DNA from: Caulobacteraceae bacterium
Lineage (GTDB): Bacteria > Pseudomonadota > Alphaproteobacteria > Caulobacterales > Caulobacteraceae
DNA length: 64,000 bases
Reading direction: 5' to 3'
NCBI GenBank assembly: GCA_027489335.1
Contig: JAIXZX010000004.1
Coordinates: 186,001 to 250,000, forward strand
Position 1 is the first letter of the stretch, and each line of letters opens with the position of its first letter. Both the position numbers and the translations under genes were made by a program. A model generated the notes under the pieces. It saw nothing but the letters and a program-made list of their open reading frames with translations, did no database searches and was not told the DNA's origin. Below are positions 60,500-64,000 of this stretch, in pieces.

Positions 60500-63400
60500 A
60501 TGACCGTGCTTGCTGACTCGCTACGTCCCTGCGGCCCCGTGGCCGATGGGAAGGCCGCTGAACGAACCCGGGAGATGATTGCGCCCGCCGCCGCGAGGGA
60601 CGGGTGGGAGGACCTGCTTGAGCGGGCCTGGCCAGCCCTGGCGCCCGTGTTTGGCGCCTCGCCCTATCTGTCGGGCCTCGCCCGTCGCACGCCGGCGCGG
60701 TTGCGGGCGATCCTGGAGCATGAGCCCGACGCCCGGTTCGCCGACCTGCTGGCCCGGACGGCGGCGGCCGGGGACCTGGAGACGGCCGCCGAGGCGGGCC
60801 CGGAGCTGCGCCGGCTGAAGGCCGAGGCGCATCTGCTGATCGCCCTGGCCGATCTGGGCGGGGTCTGGGGCCTGGACGCGGTCACTGGGGCCCTGACCCG
60901 CTTCGCCGACGCCGCCCTGGCCGCCGGACTCCGCGTGGCCGCCCGGGCCGAGGTGGCGGCCGGACGGTTGCAGGCTGTGGGAGACGGGCCTGAGGGGCCC
61001 GTGCCCGGCTGGTTCTGCCTGGCGATGGGCAAGCAGGGCGCCTTCGAGCTCAACTATTCCAGCGACATCGACGTCTCTGTCTTCTACGAGCCCGATCGCC
61101 TGCCGGTCTGCGACGGCGTGGAGCCCCGGGGTTTCGCCGTCCGCCTGACCCAGGCGGTGGCCGCCCTGATCCATGACCGCACCGACGAGGGCTATGTCTT
61201 CCGGGTGGACCTCCGGCTGCGCCCCGACCCGTCTTCGACCCCCCTGGCCGTCTCGGTCAACGCCGCTTTCGAGTACTACGAGACCGTGGGTCAGAACTGG
61301 GAGCGGGCGGCCTTCATCAAGGCCAGGCCGTGCGCCGGCGACCTGCCCCGGGCCGAGGCGTTCCTGGCGGAGCTTGCGCCCTTCATCTGGCGCAAGAACC
61401 TCGACTTCGCCGCCATCGCCGACATCCATTCGATCAAACGGCAGATCCATGTCCACAAGGTCGATGACCGTCTGACCGCCAAGGGCGCCGACCTCAAGCT
61501 CGGCCGGGGCGGCATTCGCGAGATCGAATTCTACGTCCAGACCCAGCAACTGATCCTCGGCGGGCGCCATCCGGAGCTGCGGGGCATGCGCACCCTGGAG
61601 GCGCTGCAGGCGCTCACCGGGGCGGGCCATGTGACGCCTGAGGCAGCTCAGGAATTGACCAACGCCTATCACACCCTGCGCGCCATCGAGCATCGGGTGC
61701 AGATGATCGCGGACGAACAGACCCATCGTTTGCCGGAGGCCGATGGGGAGCGGGCCAGGGTCGCGGCCCTGTTCGGCCACGACAAGGTCAAGGTGTTCGA
61801 CGCCGCCGTCACCGAGGTGCTGAAGACGGTCAACCGCCGCTATGGCGAACTCTTCCCGGACGAAGAGCCCCTGTCGTCGAGCTTCGGCAGCCTGATCTTC
61901 ACCGGCGTGGACGACGACCCCGCAACCCTGAAGACCCTGGCGCGCATGGGGTTCGACAACCCGCTACAGGTGTCCCAGACCATTCGCGCCTGGCATCACG
62001 GCCGCATTCCAGCCACCCGCACCGAGCGGGGCCGCGAACTGTTCACCCGGCTCGCCCCGCGCCTGCTGGAGGCCGCGAACGCCACCGGGGCGCCCAATGC
62101 GGCGTTCAACCGGTTCAGCGACTTCTTCGCCAGCCTGTCGTCGGGCGTGCAGATCCAGTCCCTGTTCCTGGCCAATCCGCAGCTGTTCGAGCTGCTGGTC
62201 CAGGTCCTGGCGTTTGCGCCCAAGCTGGCGGCGACGCTGGCCAGGCGGCCCGCCGCCATCGACGCCCTGATCGACGGGGACTTCTTCGCCGAGATCGACC
62301 CGGCCGAGGACGAGGCTGTGATGGCCATGGCCATCTCCCGGGCCGAGGGCTTCGAGGAGGTGATGGACGCCGTGCGCCGGGTGCACCGCGAACAGGCCTT
62401 CCGGCTCGGCGTGCAGGTGATGAGCGGGGTGGCCAGCGCCGAGCGGGTGGGGCGGGGGTTTGCTGACCTGGCCTATCTCTGCATCCGCACCCTGGCGCCG
62501 GCGGCCCTGGCGGAGGCCGAGCGGTTGGGGGGCGCCTTTCCGGGGCAGGTCGCGGTGGTGGCGCTGGGCAAATGTGGCTCCCGGGAGATGACCGCGTCAT
62601 CGGACCTGGACCTGATGACCCTCTACCTGGCCGACGACCCTCGGGCCATGTCGAGCCTGAAGGGCTGGGGCGCGGAAACCTTCTATGGGCGGTTCACCCA
62701 GCGTCTGATCGCGGCCCTGTCCCTGCCCACTGCGGAGGGCGGCCTCTATGAGGTGGACATGCAGCTGCGGCCCTCAGGAACCCAGGGACCCGTGGCGGTC
62801 AGTCAGTCGGCCTTCGAGGCCTATTACGCCGGGGAGGCCGAGACCTGGGAGTTCCTGGCGCTGACCCGCGCGCGGGTGGTGTGGGCCAGCACCCCGCAGT
62901 TTGGCGAGATGGCGACAGGCCTGATCGACGCCGCCCTGCGCCGCCCTCGGGATCGCAAGGTCCTGGCCCGCGACGTCCGCGCCATGCGCACCCTGCTGGA
63001 CAAGGAACGCCCGGCCAAGGACGTCTGGGACATGAAGCTCGCCCGCGGAGGCCTGGTGGATGTGGAGTTCGCCGCCCAGTTCCTGCAACTGGCGCACGCC
63101 GCTGATGGCGGTCCCCTCCATCCGCACACCGCCCGGTCGCTGGCGGCCCTGCGGGAGGCCGGCCTTGGCGCGGCAGAGCCCCTGGAGGTGCTGGAGGACG
63201 CCTGGCGGCTGCAACAGAACCTGACCCAGCTGATCAAGGTGGCCCTGGAGGAGGGGGCAGATCCGTCGCTGGAGCCTACCGCCTTCCGTCGGCTGATGGC
63301 GCGGGCCGCCGGCGAAAGTGACTTCCGGAAGGTCCGGCCCAGGCTTGAGGCGGCCCGCAAAGCGGCCCGGAGCGCCTATGAAATGCTGGTGCAACCTTGA
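60500..63400 (+). CDS. glnE: Bifunctional glutamine synthetase adenylyltransferase/deadenylase
   Basis: This 966-residue enzyme adenylylates and deadenylylates glutamine synthetase in response to PII, controlling nitrogen assimilation. Two nucleotidyltransferase domains are visible: LAMGKQGAFELNYSSDIDVS near residue 175 and VALGKCGSREMTASSDLDLM near 690, each followed by helical substrate-binding parts (GRGGIREIEFYVQTQQLILG; KLARGGLVDVEFAAQFLQLA). Length is normal for the family. Confidence 0.97.
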   Translation: MTVLADSLRPCGPVADGKAAERTREMIAPAAARDGWEDLLERAWPALAPVFGASPYLSGLARRTPARLRAILEHEPDARFADLLARTAAAGDLETAAEAGPELRRLKAEAHLLIALADLGGVWGLDAVTGALTRFADAALAAGLRVAARAEVAAGRLQAVGDGPEGPVPGWFCLAMGKQGAFELNYSSDIDVSVFYEPDRLPVCDGVEPRGFAVRLTQAVAALIHDRTDEGYVFRVDLRLRPDPSSTPLAVSVNAAFEYYETVGQNWERAAFIKARPCAGDLPRAEAFLAELAPFIWRKNLDFAAIADIHSIKRQIHVHKVDDRLTAKGADLKLGRGGIREIEFYVQTQQLILGGRHPELRGMRTLEALQALTGAGHVTPEAAQELTNAYHTLRAIEHRVQMIADEQTHRLPEADGERARVAALFGHDKVKVFDAAVTEVLKTVNRRYGELFPDEEPLSSSFGSLIFTGVDDDPATLKTLARMGFDNPLQVSQTIRAWHHGRIPATRTERGRELFTRLAPRLLEAANATGAPNAAFNRFSDFFASLSSGVQIQSLFLANPQLFELLVQVLAFAPKLAATLARRPAAIDALIDGDFFAEIDPAEDEAVMAMAISRAEGFEEVMDAVRRVHREQAFRLGVQVMSGVASAERVGRGFADLAYLCIRTLAPAALAEAERLGGAFPGQVAVVALGKCGSREMTASSDLDLMTLYLADDPRAMSSLKGWGAETFYGRFTQRLIAALSLPTAEGGLYEVDMQLRPSGTQGPVAVSQSAFEAYYAGEAETWEFLALTRARVVWASTPQFGEMATGLIDAALRRPRDRKVLARDVRAMRTLLDKERPAKDVWDMKLARGGLVDVEFAAQFLQLAHAADGGPLHPHTARSLAALREAGLGAAEPLEVLEDAWRLQQNLTQLIKVALEEGADPSLEPTAFRRLMARAAGESDFRKVRPRLEAARKAARSAYEMLVQP

Positions 63401-63410
63401 GCGACGGAAA

Positions 63411-63452
63411 CTGGCGGGTACGTCGTTCAACCTGTTGAACCCATCCCGCCAG
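63411..63452 (+). promoter_or_regulatory. Nested hairpin in front of the EF-hand gene
   Basis: CTGGCGGG (63411-63418) pairs perfectly with CCCGCCAG (63445-63452), enclosing an inner hairpin GTTCAA/TTGAAC (63425-63430, 63435-63440) with a CCTG loop. The outer right arm touches the AGGAGG ribosome-binding site of the EF-hand gene. No T-run follows, so it is more likely a translational leader or mRNA processing structure than a terminator, although it lies just after glnE. Confidence 0.45.
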
Positions 63453-63461
63453 GAGGTCGCC

Positions 63462-63893
63462 ATGATCCGTTCGATCCTGTTCAGCGCGCTCGCGCTCTTC
63501 GTGATCAGCGGGCCTGTCCAGGCCCAGATGATGGGCCGCGGCCCTGATCCGGACCTGAACCGGGACGGCAAGGTGACCCAGGCCGAGTTCCGCAAGAGCC
63601 AGACCGACGCCCTCCTGGAGGCCTTCGACAAGAACCGGGACAGCCAGATCACCAAGGCTGAGTTCAAGCCCATGGAGGACATGGCCCGGCGCTTCCGCGG
63701 CGCGGCCGGCGCAGGTCGTGTGGCCGATATCTGGACGCGGCTGGACGCCAACCGGGACGGGATGATCACCCGCGGCGAGATCGAAACCAGCGCAGAGCGT
63801 CGCTTCGCCTCCAGCGACGCTGACCGGGACGGGATCCTAGACCGTGCAGAACTCACCAGTCTTCGCCAGAGCCGATCGAGTGGCGGCTCGTGA
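63462..63893 (+). CDS. Exported EF-hand calcium-binding protein
   Basis: This 143-residue protein has a signal peptide (MIRSILFSALALFVISGPVQ, then AQ) and four EF-hand loops: DLNRDGKVTQAEF, DKNRDSQITKAEF, DANRDGMITRGEI and DADRDGILDRAEL. The calcium ligands are largely canonical, so it probably binds Ca2+ in the periplasm. The ATG at 63462 follows AGGAGG. A sigma-factor gene follows closely in the same direction. Confidence 0.9.
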   Translation: MIRSILFSALALFVISGPVQAQMMGRGPDPDLNRDGKVTQAEFRKSQTDALLEAFDKNRDSQITKAEFKPMEDMARRFRGAAGAGRVADIWTRLDANRDGMITRGEIETSAERRFASSDADRDGILDRAELTSLRQSRSSGGS

Positions 63894-63934
63894 TCCTGGC
63901 CAAGGGCCCGGCTGTGGCGCGGGCGAGGTGAGGC

Positions 63935-64000
63935 TTGGCCGCTGCGCAGGATCCCGACGACGAACTGCTGGGCCGGATCGCCCGCGGCGACCCTGCGGCG
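63935..64000 (+). CDS. RNA polymerase sigma factor, ECF type (N-terminal fragment, cut by window edge)
   Basis: Twenty-two codons from a TTG at 63935 encode MAAAQDPDDELLGRIARGDP followed by AA, the typical opening of region 2 in ECF sigma factors. An in-frame stop just upstream makes TTG the first possible start, with GAGG preceding it. It runs off the window. It may be co-transcribed with the EF-hand gene, a pairing seen in Caulobacterales. Confidence 0.65.
   Translation, partial: MAAAQDPDDELLGRIARGDPAA

Overview
The window is a G+C-rich bacterial chromosome segment whose codons end almost always in G or C. Gene content points to an alphaproteobacterium of the Caulobacterales (Caulobacter/Phenylobacterium type). 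The evidence is a DivJ-like cell-cycle kinase, a MucR/Ros-type regulator with a degenerate zinc finger, DUF2336, DUF1491 and UPF0260 proteins, CtrA-type TTAA-N7-TTAA sites, and the order ccmI-ccmE-ccmF-ccmH-degP-(feuP/feuQ-like)-glnE known from other alphaproteobacteria. I cannot name the genus with certainty. I see no rRNA, intact tRNA, insertion sequence, prophage or CRISPR array.

Layout. 1-2.0 kb: start of a kdp potassium-pump operon on the minus strand (kdpB fragment, kdpA, kdpF and a 27-residue membrane peptide). 2.0-2.5 kb: a scar-like interval with the 3' part of a tRNA-Gln(UUG) and an orphan coding fragment. 2.5-7.3 kb: small housekeeping and stress genes (COQ8-like ABC1 kinase, DUF2256, SRAP/YedK, cyclophilin) and an ArsR-SRPBCC-membrane protein-DUF1801 operon whose last gene is frameshifted. 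7.3-17.1 kb: ilvD with a divergent LysR gene, oligopeptidase B with a GNAT acetyltransferase, a serine protease without a signal peptide, and an acyl-CoA group (MaoC hydratase, acyl-CoA synthetase, enoyl-CoA hydratase). 17.1-24.7 kb: DUF2336, MucR, PAS protein, SufE, a soluble histidine kinase divergent from a DivJ-like kinase, and small conserved proteins. 24.8-28.0 kb: a compact translation/rRNA-modification operon (prfC, rsmC-like, rsuA-like).

28.1-34.4 kb: behind a strong CtrA-type site, a helical-repeat protein and a tightly coupled run of four exported proteins (lipoprotein, SUMF1-fold protein without the FGE cysteines, unknown protein, Sel1-repeat protein), facing a second DUF2336 gene and a Pro/Ala-rich exported protein. 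34.4-39.1 kb: an NMT1/SsuA-type ABC importer and a MASE1 hybrid kinase, followed by a 490-base interval with no clear gene. 39.6-46.2 kb: Uup-type ABC-F protein, a MetOD1-like protein/HWE-type kinase/response-regulator cassette, and PBP1A. 46.3-52.5 kb: YcgN, DnaJ-like chaperone, a PepSY-like/OmpR-type regulator/kinase signalling set, an HD hydrolase and a helical protein. 52.6-63.4 kb: cytochrome c maturation, DegP, a FeuPQ-like two-component pair and glnE, then an EF-hand protein and the first codons of a sigma factor.

Themes: the region is dominated by signal transduction (six sensor kinases, three separate response regulators, two cell-cycle-type regulators) and envelope functions. Most genes lie in short operons with ATGA or GTGA start/stop overlaps. 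The least explained parts are the exported SUMF1/Sel1 cluster, the MetOD1-kinase cassette and the scar interval beside kdp.
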